Shown: positions 55,121 through 64,000 of the stretch, one piece after another
How positions within the stretch are numbered: position 1 is the stretch's first letter
How the letters are laid out: every line of letters begins with the position of its first letter
Assembly: GCF_026314945.1 (NCBI RefSeq)
Contig: NZ_CP111121.1
Coordinates: forward strand, 3,286,001-3,350,000
DNA from: Chryseobacterium fluminis
GTDB lineage: Bacteria > Bacteroidota > Bacteroidia > Flavobacteriales > Weeksellaceae
Length of the DNA: 64,000 bases
Direction of reading: 5' to 3'
The notes under the pieces: model-generated
What the model saw: the letters and a program-made list of their open reading frames with translations, nothing else
What the model was told of the DNA's origin: nothing
Database searches by the model: none
Program-made: the position numbers and the translations under genes

Positions 55121-55485
55121 AAAAGCTGATCTTCATTTTCGTTTTGTTAACTCTGTTTTCATGCGGAGATTATGTCGATAAGCCAAAAAACCTGATCGAT
55201 ACCAAAAAGATGGCCGAAATTATGGCTGACCTCGCAATCAGTGATCAGGCTACTTTTCTGTATCCGAACTCAAACATGGAAGCAGGAACAAGGTATGTTC
55301 TGAAAACACACCAGGTGAAACCTGATGATTTTAATGCCAGCTTCAAATATTATGTTGTTAAAAATAAAATGAAGGGAATAGCTGAAGACGCCCAAAAAAT
55401 AGTATTAGAAAAAGATCCGAAAGCGGATCAGTATGTAAAGGATAAATTGAAGAAGAACGGGAATGTCCCGTCTTTCGCAAGATAG
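55117..55485 (+). CDS. DUF4296 lipoprotein
   Basis: A 122-residue lipoprotein, start at 55117 because MKKLIFIFVLLTLFSCGD opens a signal with lipobox and forms an ATGA overlap with the preceding stop. The helical mature part (LIDTKKMAEIMADLAISDQA, then FKYYVVKN) fits DUF4296, a Bacteroidota family of unknown function. It is followed 2 bases later by tgt, so the three genes form an operon. Confidence 0.88.
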   Translation: MKKLIFIFVLLTLFSCGDYVDKPKNLIDTKKMAEIMADLAISDQATFLYPNSNMEAGTRYVLKTHQVKPDDFNASFKYYVVKNKMKGIAEDAQKIVLEKDPKADQYVKDKLKKNGNVPSFAR

Positions 55486-55487
55486 TT

Positions 55488-56624
55488 ATGATGCAAAAAT
55501 TTTTTAATATAGAAAAAACCTCTGAAGGCAAGGCCAGAGCAGGAGAAATTACCACAGATCACGGTAAGATTCAGACTCCTATTTTTATGCCTGTCGGAAC
55601 GGTGGCCAGTGTAAAAACCGTTCACCAGAGAGAATTAAAAGAAGACATTAAAGCCCAGATCATTTTGGGTAATACCTATCATTTATACCTTCGTCCCGGC
55701 ATGGAAACCATGCAGGAGGCCGGAGGTCTACACAAATTCATGAATTGGGATCTTCCTATTCTTACAGATTCAGGAGGTTTTCAGGTATTTTCCCTGGCAA
55801 GCAGCAGAAAGATGACGGAAGAAGGAGCAAGATTCAAATCGCATATCGACGGAAGTTATCATATGTTCTCTCCGGAAAAGTCAATGGAAATCCAGCGACA
55901 GATCGGAGCCGATATTTTCATGGCCTTCGATGAATGTACACCGTATCCCTGTGAGTATAATCAGGCTAAAACATCCATGGAACTTACCCACCGATGGTTA
56001 AAGAGATGTATTGAATGGACGGAGAGTAATCCGGAATTATATGGTCATAAACAAAGGCTTTTTCCAATCGTTCAGGGATCTACCTATTCTGATTTAAGAA
56101 AAATCTCGGCAGAGGTCATTTCAGAATCCGGAGCTGAAGGAAATGCGATCGGAGGACTTTCTGTAGGAGAACCTGAAGAGGAGATGTACCGGATCACCGA
56201 CGAAGTGACCGATATCCTGCCAAAAGAAAAACCAAGATATCTGATGGGAGTAGGTACGCCATGGAATATTCTAGAGTCTATCGGGTTAGGTATTGATATG
56301 ATGGACTGCGTAATGCCGACAAGAAATGCAAGAAATGCAATGCTTTTCACATGGCAGGGTGTAATGAATATGAAAAATGAAAAGTGGAAAAAAGACTTTT
56401 CGCCTTTGGATGAGTTTGGGACAAGTTTTGTAGACAGAGAATATTCAAAAGCGTATGTAAGACATTTATTTGTGTCTAAAGAATACCTGGCAAAACAAAT
56501 TGCTTCCATTCACAATCTTGCATTTTATCTTGATTTGGTAAAGGTAGCGAGAGAGCATATCCTGGCAGGTGATTTCTACGAATGGAAACGCTCTGTTGTT
56601 CCCGTTCTCAGACAGAGACTTTAA
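55488..56624 (+). CDS. tgt: tRNA-guanine transglycosylase
   Basis: A 378-residue enzyme that exchanges guanine-34 of certain tRNAs for the queuosine precursor preQ1. The catalytic region is intact: LTDSGGFQVFSL and GVGTPWNILESIGLGIDMMD followed by CVMPTRNARNAM. The usual C-terminal zinc site CxCxxC is absent: the matching position reads LDEFGTSFVDREYSKAYVRH, though the later His of IHNL remains. This appears to be a lineage variant rather than damage, since all other motifs are normal. Confidence 0.95.
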   Translation: MMQKFFNIEKTSEGKARAGEITTDHGKIQTPIFMPVGTVASVKTVHQRELKEDIKAQIILGNTYHLYLRPGMETMQEAGGLHKFMNWDLPILTDSGGFQVFSLASSRKMTEEGARFKSHIDGSYHMFSPEKSMEIQRQIGADIFMAFDECTPYPCEYNQAKTSMELTHRWLKRCIEWTESNPELYGHKQRLFPIVQGSTYSDLRKISAEVISESGAEGNAIGGLSVGEPEEEMYRITDEVTDILPKEKPRYLMGVGTPWNILESIGLGIDMMDCVMPTRNARNAMLFTWQGVMNMKNEKWKKDFSPLDEFGTSFVDREYSKAYVRHLFVSKEYLAKQIASIHNLAFYLDLVKVAREHILAGDFYEWKRSVVPVLRQRL

Positions 56625-56703
56625 AAATAACAGTTGAATAAACACTGACACCGGTGGGAAAATTCCACTAAAATGATCAATATTTAAAATAAAGCGCAGT
56701 AAG

Positions 56704-57816
56704 ATGCTGAAAATAATAGACCGATATATCATTAAAAAATACCTTGGAACCTTTAGTTTCATGTTGATATTGCTGTCTATCGTGGTTTTGGTTATTGATG
56801 TTCAGCAGAAAATTCCAAGGATTGAAAATGCTAAACTCATTGATCCTAAACTGGATCTGACTTATTTTCTTATCCATTTTTATCCATTCTGGATCATCAA
56901 TTTGGTGATGACTTTTTTATCCGTTTTGGTGTTCATTTCAGTAATCTATTTTACATCAAGGCTGGCCAACAATACAGAAATTGTAGCGATAATAAGCAGT
57001 GGAGCAAGTTTTCACCGTTTCGCAAAACCTTATCTGCTTACCTCTCTGTTTATTGCGGTATTGTCATTGGGAATCAATCATTTCGTATTGCCCTGGGCTA
57101 ATATTCAGAAAAACCAGTTGGAAGCTTATACTTACAATGCGGCCAATAAAGAAAAAGTTTTGGGAACGGCACCCGTGTCTGCACAGCTGAGCAGAACGGA
57201 GTATATTTTTATTAATTCCTGGAATAAGAGGGAGAAAAGAGGTTCCGGGTTTATTTTCCAGAAGTTTGATAAGAACAGGAAGATGATTTATGAGCTTAAA
57301 GCTTCTGATGTACTTTGGGACAACACAAAAAAGAAATTTATCCTTAACAGTTACCTTGAGAAAACCATTAACAGTGATGATTCTGAGAAACTGGCCAATG
57401 GTTACGAGCTGATCAAAAGCTATGGCCACGATCCTGATGAGCTTTTCCCCAACGAACTTTTAGGACAGAATAAAACGACTCCTGAGCTTTTAAAATTCAT
57501 TAAAAGGGAAACCGAAAAGGGAAACAGTAACCTTAATGCCCACCTTAACGAGCTTTATCAGAGGACTTCGATGCCTATTTCTATTGTGATTTTAACATTT
57601 CTGGCGCTTTCGCTTTCTTCTCAGAAGAAGCGTGGCGGTCTGGGGATTAACCTTGCACTTGGAATCTCTTTGGCGTTCGTATTTGTATTTTCGTTCGAAG
57701 CATTAAAGGTAGTATCGGAAAATAAAAGCATGTCACCTGTACTGGCCATGTGGTTTCCGAATATTGTTTTTTTTCCGCTTGCAGCCTATTTATATTTAAA
57801 AAGAGCGAATCAGTAA
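56704..57816 (+). CDS. LptF/LptG-family LPS export permease
   Basis: A 370-residue inner-membrane protein. Three helices near the N-terminus (first LGTFSFMLILLSIVVLVIDV) precede a periplasmic jelly-roll domain (about 130-280), and three more helices follow (SIVILTFLALSLSSQKKRGG onward). This is the LptF/LptG architecture that, with LptB, moves lipopolysaccharide out of the inner membrane. Whether it is LptF or LptG cannot be decided. Its end overlaps the convergent birA gene by 7 bases. Confidence 0.92.
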   Translation: MLKIIDRYIIKKYLGTFSFMLILLSIVVLVIDVQQKIPRIENAKLIDPKLDLTYFLIHFYPFWIINLVMTFLSVLVFISVIYFTSRLANNTEIVAIISSGASFHRFAKPYLLTSLFIAVLSLGINHFVLPWANIQKNQLEAYTYNAANKEKVLGTAPVSAQLSRTEYIFINSWNKREKRGSGFIFQKFDKNRKMIYELKASDVLWDNTKKKFILNSYLEKTINSDDSEKLANGYELIKSYGHDPDELFPNELLGQNKTTPELLKFIKRETEKGNSNLNAHLNELYQRTSMPISIVILTFLALSLSSQKKRGGLGINLALGISLAFVFVFSFEALKVVSENKSMSPVLAMWFPNIVFFPLAAYLYLKRANQ

Positions 57817-58526
57817 AGCAACTTTATCTCTTTGTGATAAAAACGCTGTAATCCGTCATTTTCCAGGTCGATCCACAGTTCTCCTTTTTCATCTGCATAT
57901 CTGATGATGCCATTTTGTCTTTCTTTTTTGATCTCAAAAACCGAAACCTGATCTCTACGGAAAAGATTGCGGTTAAATTCTTCCATAATTTCCTGCTCAG
58001 AAGGATAGTTTTTTAGTTTTTCTGTCAGATAATTATGGAGTTTCAGGGTGAAATCTTCCAGCTCAAATCTCTGCCCCGTCTGGGTCAGAAGTGATCCTGC
58101 ATTCGATATTTCATCAAAATTATCCTGAAGAACATTAAATCCGGCTCCCATGATAAAGTAATTACTCTGAATAATTTTTTTCTTTTCTATCAGAATTCCG
58201 ACTATTTTTTTATTTTTAAGAATTATATCATTGGGCCATTTGATATAAACAGGGAGATCAGTCAATTTGGCAAGGAAATCTCTGATGATGATTGCGGTAT
58301 AATAATTGAACATATAATCGGAGACTTTGAAATTTTGCGTTTTCACGGCTAATGTATACGCCACATTTTTTTCAGCGGCTGAAGCCCATGTATTTCCGTA
58401 CTGGCCGCGGCCTTTTGTTTGATTGAATGTATGTAAACCTAAAAAATCAGATTTTTCGTAAAGTAAAAACTTTGATATTTCGTCATTAGTAGAAGAACAG
58501 GCTTTAAGATAAAACAATTGGCTCAT
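57810..58526 (-). CDS. birA: biotin-[acetyl-CoA-carboxylase] ligase
   Basis: A 238-residue enzyme that attaches biotin to carboxyl carrier protein. Motifs are GRGQYGNTWASAAEKNVAYT, which binds biotinyl-AMP, and VYIKWPNDIILKNKKIVGIL with the catalytic Lys. It lacks the N-terminal helix-turn-helix of E. coli BirA, so it is a ligase and not a repressor. It overlaps the end of the LPS permease gene on the other strand by 7 bases. Confidence 0.95.
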   Translation of the reverse strand: MSQLFYLKACSSTNDEISKFLLYEKSDFLGLHTFNQTKGRGQYGNTWASAAEKNVAYTLAVKTQNFKVSDYMFNYYTAIIIRDFLAKLTDLPVYIKWPNDIILKNKKIVGILIEKKKIIQSNYFIMGAGFNVLQDNFDEISNAGSLLTQTGQRFELEDFTLKLHNYLTEKLKNYPSEQEIMEEFNRNLFRRDQVSVFEIKKERQNGIIRYADEKGELWIDLENDGLQRFYHKEIKLLY

Positions 58527-58586
58527 TTAAGAAAACTTTAAGACTTTTAAAGGGCTAAAAATAAGGCTAAACTAAAGAAAAAACAA

Positions 58587-58594
58587 TAAATTTG
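58587..58594 (+). promoter_or_regulatory. Bacteroidota -7 element before rsfS
   Basis: TAAATTTG matches TAnnTTTG, 18 bases before the rsfS ATG at 58613. Confidence 0.55.
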
Positions 58595-58612
58595 CAGATT
58601 ATAGATATTTTA

Positions 58613-58981
58613 ATGAATAAAACAGCAGAAAAGCAAGCGCTAATAGATAAAATTGTAGAGGCTATCCAGGATGTAAAAGGTGAAGATATTATGATTTTCG
58701 ATCTTTCAAACATAGAAAACTCTGTAGCAGAAACTTTTATAATTTGTAGCGGAAATTCTAATACACAGGTATCTGCGTTGGCAGGAAGTGTAGAGAAGAA
58801 GGTAAGAAATGATCTTAAAGACAGACCATGGCATGTAGAAGGTACTGAAAACTCCATGTGGGTTTTGGTAGATTATGTTACAGTAGTCGTTCATATCTTC
58901 CAGAGAGAAACTCGTGAATATTATGACATCGAGGAACTTTGGGGAGATGCGAAAATTACAAAAATTGAAAGCGAATATTAA
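58613..58981 (+). CDS. rsfS: ribosome silencing factor
   Basis: A 122-residue protein of the RsfS/Iojap family, start at the ATG at 58613. It binds ribosomal protein L14 and blocks joining of the subunits when nutrients are scarce. The motifs DIMIFDLSNIENSVAETFII, RPWHVEGTENSMWVLVDY and VVHIFQRETREYYDIEELWG are typical. It lies 16 bases upstream of ftsH on the same strand, a common arrangement in Bacteroidota. Confidence 0.95.
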   Translation: MNKTAEKQALIDKIVEAIQDVKGEDIMIFDLSNIENSVAETFIICSGNSNTQVSALAGSVEKKVRNDLKDRPWHVEGTENSMWVLVDYVTVVVHIFQRETREYYDIEELWGDAKITKIESEY

Positions 58982-58997
58982 ATTTTAAAAAAAATAG

Positions 58998-61010
58998 ATG
59001 AATAATAAAGGATTCAACTGGTTTTTTCCGATTGCAATCATAGCTCTTTTGTTACTTTTCGGTTCTAATTTTTTAGGGGGTGAAAATGCAAAATCTATCG
59101 ATGAAGATGGTTTCTTCAGAGAAATGCAGTCCGGAAAAGTTCAGAATGTAATAATATACAAAGATACCGAGAAAGCCGATGTGTTCCTTACGCAGGCAGC
59201 AAAAACAGCGATGGTGAGTAAAACCAAAGAAAACGACCCGCTTTCTGCTTTCTCAATGGCTCCAAAAGCAGATTATTCTGTAAAGTACGGAGATCTTCAA
59301 CTTTTTCTTCAGAAATTTGATCAGGTAAAAGCCGCAAATCCGGCCATTAAAACCTCAAAAGATTACGGGGCTGGTAAAAATCCGTTTATGGATATTTTGT
59401 TCTCAGCACTGATCTGGATCGCCATTTTAGGATTATTCTATTTCCTTCTTTTCAGAAAGATGGGCGGTGGCGGAGGTCCCGGTGGACAGATTTTCTCCAT
59501 AGGAAAGTCTAAAGCCAAACTTTTTGACGAAAAAGAAAGAATTCAGGTGACCTTTAAAGATGTTGCAGGTCTTGAAGGTGCTAAAGAAGAAGTACAGGAA
59601 GTTGTGGATTTCCTGAAGAATTCTGAAAAATATACGAAACTGGGAGGTAAAATTCCTAAGGGTGTCCTTTTAGTAGGGCCTCCGGGAACAGGAAAAACGT
59701 TACTGGCAAAAGCAGTAGCGGGTGAAGCTAAAGTTCCTTTCTTTTCACTTTCGGGATCTGATTTCGTGGAAATGTTTGTAGGAGTAGGAGCGTCGCGAGT
59801 AAGAGATCTCTTTGCTCAGGCTAAAGCGAAGTCTCCGGCCATTATCTTCATTGATGAGATTGATGCCATCGGACGTGCCAGAGGAAAAAATAATTTCTCA
59901 GGCGGAAATGATGAAAGAGAAAATACCCTGAACCAGCTTCTTACGGAAATGGATGGTTTCGGAACCGATACCAATGTTATTGTCATGGCAGCTACCAACA
60001 GAGCTGATATCCTGGATAAGGCTTTGATGAGAGCAGGACGTTTTGACCGTTCTATCTTTGTGGATCTTCCTGAGCTGCATGAAAGAAGACAGATTCTGGA
60101 TGTTCACTTAAAGAAAATCAAACTTGATGACAATGTAGACCGTGATTTCCTGGCAAAACAAACACCGGGATTCAGTGGAGCAGACATAGCCAATTTATGT
60201 AACGAAGCCGCATTAATTGCAGCAAGAAATAACCATACTTCAGTAACAAAACAGGATTTCCTTGACGCTGTAGACAGAATCATCGGAGGTCTTGAGAAAA
60301 AGAATAAAGCCATTAAGCCTTCTGAAAAGAAGAGAGTAGCCTACCACGAAGCGGGACACGCCACTATTTCATGGTTGGTAGAACACGCTTCACCATTGCT
60401 TAAAGTAACGATCGTTCCAAGAGGACGTTCTCTGGGAGCTGCATGGTATCTGCCGGAAGAAAGACAGCTGACGACTACAGAACAGATGTTGGACGAATTA
60501 TGTGCCACATTGGGAGGCAGAGCCGCAGAGCAGGTGATCTTCAATAATATTTCCACAGGAGCCCTTTCAGATTTGGAAAGTGTAACCAAAAGAGCACAGG
60601 CGATGGTAACCATTTATGGTCTGAGTCCGAATATTGGTAATATTTCTTACTATGACAGCTCAGGACAGTCTGAATATTCTTTTGGGAAACCTTATTCTGA
60701 AGAAACGGCAAAAAAGATTGACGCAGAAATAAAAGGAATTATTGAGACTCAGTACAGCAGAGCAGTTCAGATTCTTACAGATAATAAAGACAAACTGGAT
60801 GCTTTGGCCAATAAGCTTTTGGAAAAAGAAGTTATTTTCCGTGAAGATCTGGAAGAGGTCTTCGGAAAAAGAGCCTGGGATCCTGAACTCACAGAGAAAC
60901 CTGTTACCAACACGATTCCTGATGTGATAGAGCCTACTGAACAGATTATTATAAAAGAAAAAGAAGGAGAAACCGGAATTCAGTCCCCTGAAAGTCCTAC
61001 TCAACTTTAA
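58998..61010 (+). CDS. ftsH: ATP-dependent zinc metalloprotease FtsH
   Basis: A 670-residue membrane-bound AAA protease that degrades misfolded membrane proteins and regulatory substrates. Two transmembrane helices (about 5-22 and 130-152) flank the periplasmic domain. The ATPase has Walker A GPPGTGKT, Walker [12 protein letters not shown] and the second region of homology [15 protein letters not shown]. The protease has zinc motif HEAGH with a downstream Asp in [11 protein letters not shown]. Length is normal. It ends at a clear terminator. Confidence 0.98.
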   Translation: MNNKGFNWFFPIAIIALLLLFGSNFLGGENAKSIDEDGFFREMQSGKVQNVIIYKDTEKADVFLTQAAKTAMVSKTKENDPLSAFSMAPKADYSVKYGDLQLFLQKFDQVKAANPAIKTSKDYGAGKNPFMDILFSALIWIAILGLFYFLLFRKMGGGGGPGGQIFSIGKSKAKLFDEKERIQVTFKDVAGLEGAKEEVQEVVDFLKNSEKYTKLGGKIPKGVLLVGPPGTGKTLLAKAVAGEAKVPFFSLSGSDFVEMFVGVGASRVRDLFAQAKAKSPAIIFIDEIDAIGRARGKNNFSGGNDERENTLNQLLTEMDGFGTDTNVIVMAATNRADILDKALMRAGRFDRSIFVDLPELHERRQILDVHLKKIKLDDNVDRDFLAKQTPGFSGADIANLCNEAALIAARNNHTSVTKQDFLDAVDRIIGGLEKKNKAIKPSEKKRVAYHEAGHATISWLVEHASPLLKVTIVPRGRSLGAAWYLPEERQLTTTEQMLDELCATLGGRAAEQVIFNNISTGALSDLESVTKRAQAMVTIYGLSPNIGNISYYDSSGQSEYSFGKPYSEETAKKIDAEIKGIIETQYSRAVQILTDNKDKLDALANKLLEKEVIFREDLEEVFGKRAWDPELTEKPVTNTIPDVIEPTEQIIIKEKEGETGIQSPESPTQL

Positions 61011-61033
61011 AATTCTTTACAAAACAATAAATT

Positions 61034-61067
61034 AAAACCTGACAACAAGAAAATTGTCAGGTTTTTT
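61034..61067 (+). terminator. Rho-independent terminator of ftsH
   Basis: Perfect 12-bp stem (61034-61045 with 61054-61065), loop of 8, ending in TTTTTT. Its outer AAAACCTGAC / GTCAGGTTTT resembles the 33-base hairpin at 6804. Confidence 0.9.
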
Positions 61068-61111
61068 CATATTTAGAGGCAGATTTTAGGAGTCTATTAT
61101 AATTAATTTTT

Positions 61112-61119
61112 TACTTTTG
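61112..61119 (+). promoter_or_regulatory. Bacteroidota -7 element for LUD-cdsA-psd operon
   Basis: TACTTTTG matches TAnnTTTG, 27 bases before the TTG start at 61147. Confidence 0.55.
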
Positions 61120-61146
61120 TATAAAGTAGACTAAAAATAAATTAAG

Positions 61147-61728
61147 TTGAATTTATTCAAGAGGATTGTTAGTAAATTTACCAACCAGCCTGAGGAAGAA
61201 GAAAAACCAAGCCTGGAAAAGTTAGGGGACTCGCTGAAAAATGCGGATCTCGACTATAAGTTTGCCCAATTGTTTACGCACTCGGGAGGATTTTTTAATT
61301 ATTGTGCCGATGAAGCGGAAGCGCTACAGACATTACATCAGATTATCAAAATAGAAGGCATCGGGAAGGTATTCTGTTGGGATAAAGAACTGCAAAACTT
61401 CCTAAATGTCGTGAAAGTTCCTTATACCCCGGAAATGGAGCACTCAAGTGATGCGGCTTTTATCACCTGCGAATATCTGATCGCATATGACGGAAGGATC
61501 ATGCTTTCTCATAATAACATCCTTCATTATCACTCATCAAGATTACCCGGTAAGATTATTATCATAGCCAATGTTTCGCAGATTGTCAATAATCTAAACG
61601 ATGCTATGGGGAAAATAAAGAGAAACGGGAACATTAAGAATCTTACTTCTATCAGCGGCAGCCATTCGAAACTTGATACGTCTTCTCATTCCAATACAAA
61701 ACTGTTTTTATTGTTGCTGGAAGATTAA
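61147..61728 (+). CDS. LUD-domain protein (LutC/YkgG-like)
   Basis: A 193-residue cytosolic protein beginning at TTG (61147). There is no upstream ATG in frame and the first internal Met lies too deep, near residue 100, so TTG is favoured. The LUD fold is seen in FAQLFTHSGGFFNYCADEAE and AAFITCEYLIAYDGRIMLSH. LutC proteins take part in lactate oxidation, but here there is no LutA or LutB neighbour. Instead cdsA and psd follow closely, so its role is unclear. Confidence 0.85.
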   Translation: MNLFKRIVSKFTNQPEEEEKPSLEKLGDSLKNADLDYKFAQLFTHSGGFFNYCADEAEALQTLHQIIKIEGIGKVFCWDKELQNFLNVVKVPYTPEMEHSSDAAFITCEYLIAYDGRIMLSHNNILHYHSSRLPGKIIIIANVSQIVNNLNDAMGKIKRNGNIKNLTSISGSHSKLDTSSHSNTKLFLLLLED

Positions 61729-61750
61729 GCTTTATTCTAAATTTTAAATT

Positions 61751-62623
61751 TTGGACAAAAACCTCATTCAAAGAACCCTTTCCGGAATTGTGTACGTTGC
61801 CGTTATTATTCTGTGTACAACGCCTTTAGGCGCTCAGCTTATTAACAGCATCTCTCCGGAATCAGCAAAGCAGGAATACCTGTATTACGGTTTAATCACA
61901 TTTCTGATGGCAGTAGGCTCATGGGAATGTGTAAAGATCATGAAGTTTGGAAACAGTTATGAGAAATGGGTCGTTTTTCCACTGGTAGGATTTATCTTTT
62001 ATATTTTTTCCAAAAGGTATTTTCATCATGATTTCTTTTTTGATTTCAGGCTCAGTGAGATTTTGGCTCTGGTCTTAATTGTGGTCGCAGTGGTCACTTT
62101 ATTCAAGTATCCCAATGAATTATACTTTGACAGCGGAAAACTCATTTTTACGGTTATTTATGTAGCCTTACCCTTCAGTTTTGCGCTGGGTCTGCCTAAG
62201 TTCTCAAGTTATGAAGACCGGTTTTCCCTGGAGGTTCTGTTCTTGTTTATTCTCATATGGAGTAGTGACACGTTTGCTTATTTGACAGGAAAGTTCCTCG
62301 GGAAGCATAAAATGGCGCCTAAAATATCTCCTAAAAAGACCTGGGAAGGGTATGTCGGTGGAGTAGTACTGACTTTGGTATTATCATATTTTGTGGAGCA
62401 GTATCATCCTGATCTTCGCGGAAACTGGATGGTGGTAGGATTTCTTGTGGCAGCCTTTGCTCCTGCGGGCGATCTGGTAGAAAGCCAGCTTAAAAGAAAT
62501 TTCGCAGTCAAAGACAGCGGAAACATTATACCGGGACACGGTGGCGTATTAGATAGGCTTGATAGTTTTTTAATCTGCGTTCCTGTCGTATATTTGTACT
62601 TTATTTTAGAAAAATTTATTTAA
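61751..62623 (+). CDS. cdsA: phosphatidate cytidylyltransferase
   Basis: A 290-residue inner-membrane enzyme making CDP-diacylglycerol from phosphatidic acid and CTP, with about seven transmembrane helices. The CdsA signature is complete in the C-terminal part: SQLKRNFAVKDSGNI then IPGHGGVLDRLDS. SPKKTWEGYVGG is the other conserved motif. It starts with TTG at 61751, with no better ATG. It lies 22 bases after the LUD gene and 4 bases before psd, so phospholipid synthesis is organised in one operon. Confidence 0.95.
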   Translation: MDKNLIQRTLSGIVYVAVIILCTTPLGAQLINSISPESAKQEYLYYGLITFLMAVGSWECVKIMKFGNSYEKWVVFPLVGFIFYIFSKRYFHHDFFFDFRLSEILALVLIVVAVVTLFKYPNELYFDSGKLIFTVIYVALPFSFALGLPKFSSYEDRFSLEVLFLFILIWSSDTFAYLTGKFLGKHKMAPKISPKKTWEGYVGGVVLTLVLSYFVEQYHPDLRGNWMVVGFLVAAFAPAGDLVESQLKRNFAVKDSGNIIPGHGGVLDRLDSFLICVPVVYLYFILEKFI

Positions 62624-62627
62624 TCTC

Positions 62628-63281
62628 ATGAAATTACACAGAGAATCAAAAGGAACAATTACCGTTGCAACCCTACTGTTTATCATTATTGGTGCGCTGG
62701 CTATTTATTTTCTTGAAATGTGGTCATTAGTGATCGTGCTGCCGTTATTGGTGGTGTACAGTTTGGTATTTTGGTTCTTCAGGGTTCCGAATCGTGAAAT
62801 CCTTGAGCACAGAGAAAATGTTATTGCCCCGGTTGACGGAAAGGTGGTCATGATCAAAGAAGTGGAAGAAGATGAATTTATTAAAGGAAAAGCCATCCAG
62901 GTTTCCATTTTTATGTCTCCTCTGAATGTTCATATATGCCGGTATCCTGTTTCAGGAGAAGTCATTTACAAAAAATATCATCCCGGAAAATATCTGGTTG
63001 CATGGCACGAGAAATCTTCTACTGAGAACGAAAGAACGACGATTGCCGTACAGAGTCTGACGAATCATAAGGTGGTTTTCAGACAAATTGCGGGCTATGT
63101 GGCAAGAAGAATTGTTTTCTACTGTAATGAAGGAGATCATGCTAAGGCAGGACACGAATTCGGGTTTATTAAATTCGGGTCGAGAATGGATGTCTTTTTA
63201 CCGCTGGATACCGAGATTATCTGTAAGATCGGAGATATCACAAAAGGAGGTCTGGATGTGATTGCCAGAATGAAAGATTAG
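62628..63281 (+). CDS. psd: phosphatidylserine decarboxylase family protein
   Basis: A 217-residue protein of the short PSD branch that forms phosphatidylethanolamine from phosphatidylserine. Two N-terminal helices anchor it to the membrane (TLLFIIIGALAIYFLEM; IVLPLLVVYSLVFWFF). Conserved parts are VIAPVDGKVV, VSIFMSPLNVHI and the self-cleavage site Gly-Ser in GFIKFGSRMDVFLP, which yields the pyruvoyl group. It directly follows cdsA. Confidence 0.94.
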   Translation: MKLHRESKGTITVATLLFIIIGALAIYFLEMWSLVIVLPLLVVYSLVFWFFRVPNREILEHRENVIAPVDGKVVMIKEVEEDEFIKGKAIQVSIFMSPLNVHICRYPVSGEVIYKKYHPGKYLVAWHEKSSTENERTTIAVQSLTNHKVVFRQIAGYVARRIVFYCNEGDHAKAGHEFGFIKFGSRMDVFLPLDTEIICKIGDITKGGLDVIARMKD

Positions 63282-63305
63282 ATTCTGTATTAAAATATTA
63301 ACAGG

Positions 63306-63334
63306 ACTGTTTCGAAGGAAGCAGTCTTTTTTTT
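63306..63334 (+). terminator. Rho-independent terminator of psd operon
   Basis: An 8-bp stem with one T-G pair (63306-63313 with 63320-63327), loop CGAAGG, followed by seven T. Confidence 0.86.
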
Positions 63335-63367
63335 CGTTATATTTAAATATGATTTAAAAATAAGCCG

Positions 63368-63784
63368 ATGAAATTTTTCCTTTTAATTTTAATGATCGCC
63401 AGCCTCTGTTCATGCACCACGTTCAGCGAATATTCAAAAGATACAAAAACGGTGAAATGCGATGACGACAAACGGTATGTCTGTTTTGCGAATGAAGCTT
63501 TGCATTGGAACTATACTTCATTTGGAGGTGTATATACCGCAACTGACAAAAAAGAATTCAATAAACTGAAAGTAAAAAATGCTCCTAAATTTAAAAATGT
63601 ATTGTTGTACGGACAATCATGGGTTTCTCAGGCAGAGTATTACATCCTTCTGAATAATAAAAAAAATTCCGGAGATTATATTTTAAAAGATACCTTAATT
63701 AACGGGAATAAAATTACAATAGCGGTCAGCAGAAAAATAAAGCACAAAAGTAATATATCCTTTCTCTTAAACGGATTTAATTAA
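63368..63784 (+). CDS. small lipoprotein, unknown
   Basis: A 138-residue lipoprotein with signal MKFFLLILMIASLCSCTT and lipobox around Cys16. The mature part includes KCDDDKRYVCFANEALHWNY and SWVSQAEYYILLNN, with no family I recognise. It follows the psd terminator and may have its own promoter. Location in the envelope is the only supported inference. Confidence 0.75.
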   Translation: MKFFLLILMIASLCSCTTFSEYSKDTKTVKCDDDKRYVCFANEALHWNYTSFGGVYTATDKKEFNKLKVKNAPKFKNVLLYGQSWVSQAEYYILLNNKKNSGDYILKDTLINGNKITIAVSRKIKHKSNISFLLNGFN

Positions 63785-63936
63785 AAGGATATGCAGTGCG
63801 TTTTTAACCGGTATATCAGACTTAAATAATCATTACGGATATTTTTATACCAGCAGGTATTTCAACTTGTTTCCATTGCCTTAAGCACCCGATCTCTCAT
63901 TGTAATACAAAACGAGGCTGTTCTTGTTTTTCTGCA

Positions 63937-63984
63937 TAAAAAAAGAGTACTTCTGCCAGGCTTGTGATTCTGCAGAAGTACTCT
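63937..63984 (-). terminator. terminator of a minus-strand gene beyond the window
   Basis: Perfect 13-bp stem (63944-63956 with 63972-63984), loop of 15, followed on the minus strand by seven T (63937-63943). It implies a gene reading leftward from beyond 64000; a TAA in one minus-strand frame at 63992-63994 might be its stop. Confidence 0.75.
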
Positions 63985-64000
63985 GATGATTTTACAGGGA

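Noticed and set aside
1..64000. tRNA, rRNA or prophage genes
   Set aside because: No cloverleaf with TTC-loop pattern, rRNA-like block, integrase or phage structural gene was noticed in the gaps or coding regions; a tRNA scan would be decisive.

Overview
The window reads as a chromosomal segment of a Chryseobacterium-like member of the Flavobacteriia (Bacteroidota). The evidence is an AT-rich sequence, repeated TAnnTTTG promoter cores instead of sigma70 -10 boxes, a SusC/SusD pair, a type IX secretion (T9SS) C-terminal tail, DUF4271 beside hemD and DUF4296 beside tgt. The species assignment is inference. No tRNA, rRNA, CRISPR array, prophage or intact insertion sequence was seen.

Layout. 1-12.7 kb holds mixed housekeeping and envelope genes: DUF1801 (partial), a serine hydrolase, an M48 protease, glyS, truC, pyrD, a DUF445 membrane protein, msrB and an L,D-transpeptidase. 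12.9-17.5 kb holds a histidine kinase/response regulator pair divergent from a porin-Dabb-cupin operon. 17.6-21.9 kb holds a TetR-controlled operon (tetR, thiolase, thioesterase, fabF) with a clear palindromic operator, then osmC. Two divergent AraC regulators follow (22.0-24.0 kb).

24.4-43.0 kb is the most notable region: a polysaccharide utilization locus with SusC, SusD, an MFS transporter, GH130, GH92, GH125, a NagB/PIG-L fusion, a T9SS-secreted GH18 endoglycosidase, a second GH92 and a sugar-phosphate-isomerase-like cupin. The set fits stepwise breakdown of high-mannose N-glycans: release by GH18, import by SusCD, trimming by GH92 and GH125, phosphorolysis of Man-GlcNAc by GH130, then GlcNAc and mannose catabolism. 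The second GH92 has Gln in place of the acid Glu of the GNEP motif, as I recall for mannose-1-phospho-mannose uncapping enzymes. Both transport genes, susC and the MFS gene, carry an apparent one-base loss in a homopolymer.

43.3-47.1 kb is a metal-linked cluster: a TonB receptor with two tandem HMA domains, a Cys-rich small protein and a His/Cys-repeat lipoprotein. A second two-component system follows (47.2-49.5 kb). 49.7-63.8 kb is conserved core: AHSA1, ptrB, hemD, DUF4271, dolichol-phosphate-mannose-synthase-like transferase, DUF4296, tgt, lptF/G, birA, rsfS, ftsH, LUD, cdsA, psd and a small lipoprotein.

Several intergenic palindrome families recur: a 33-base AAACCT...AGGTTT hairpin, a roughly 70-base twin-hairpin repeat in two copies, and a perfect 53-base palindrome. 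They look like dispersed REP/MITE-type repeats rather than only terminators.
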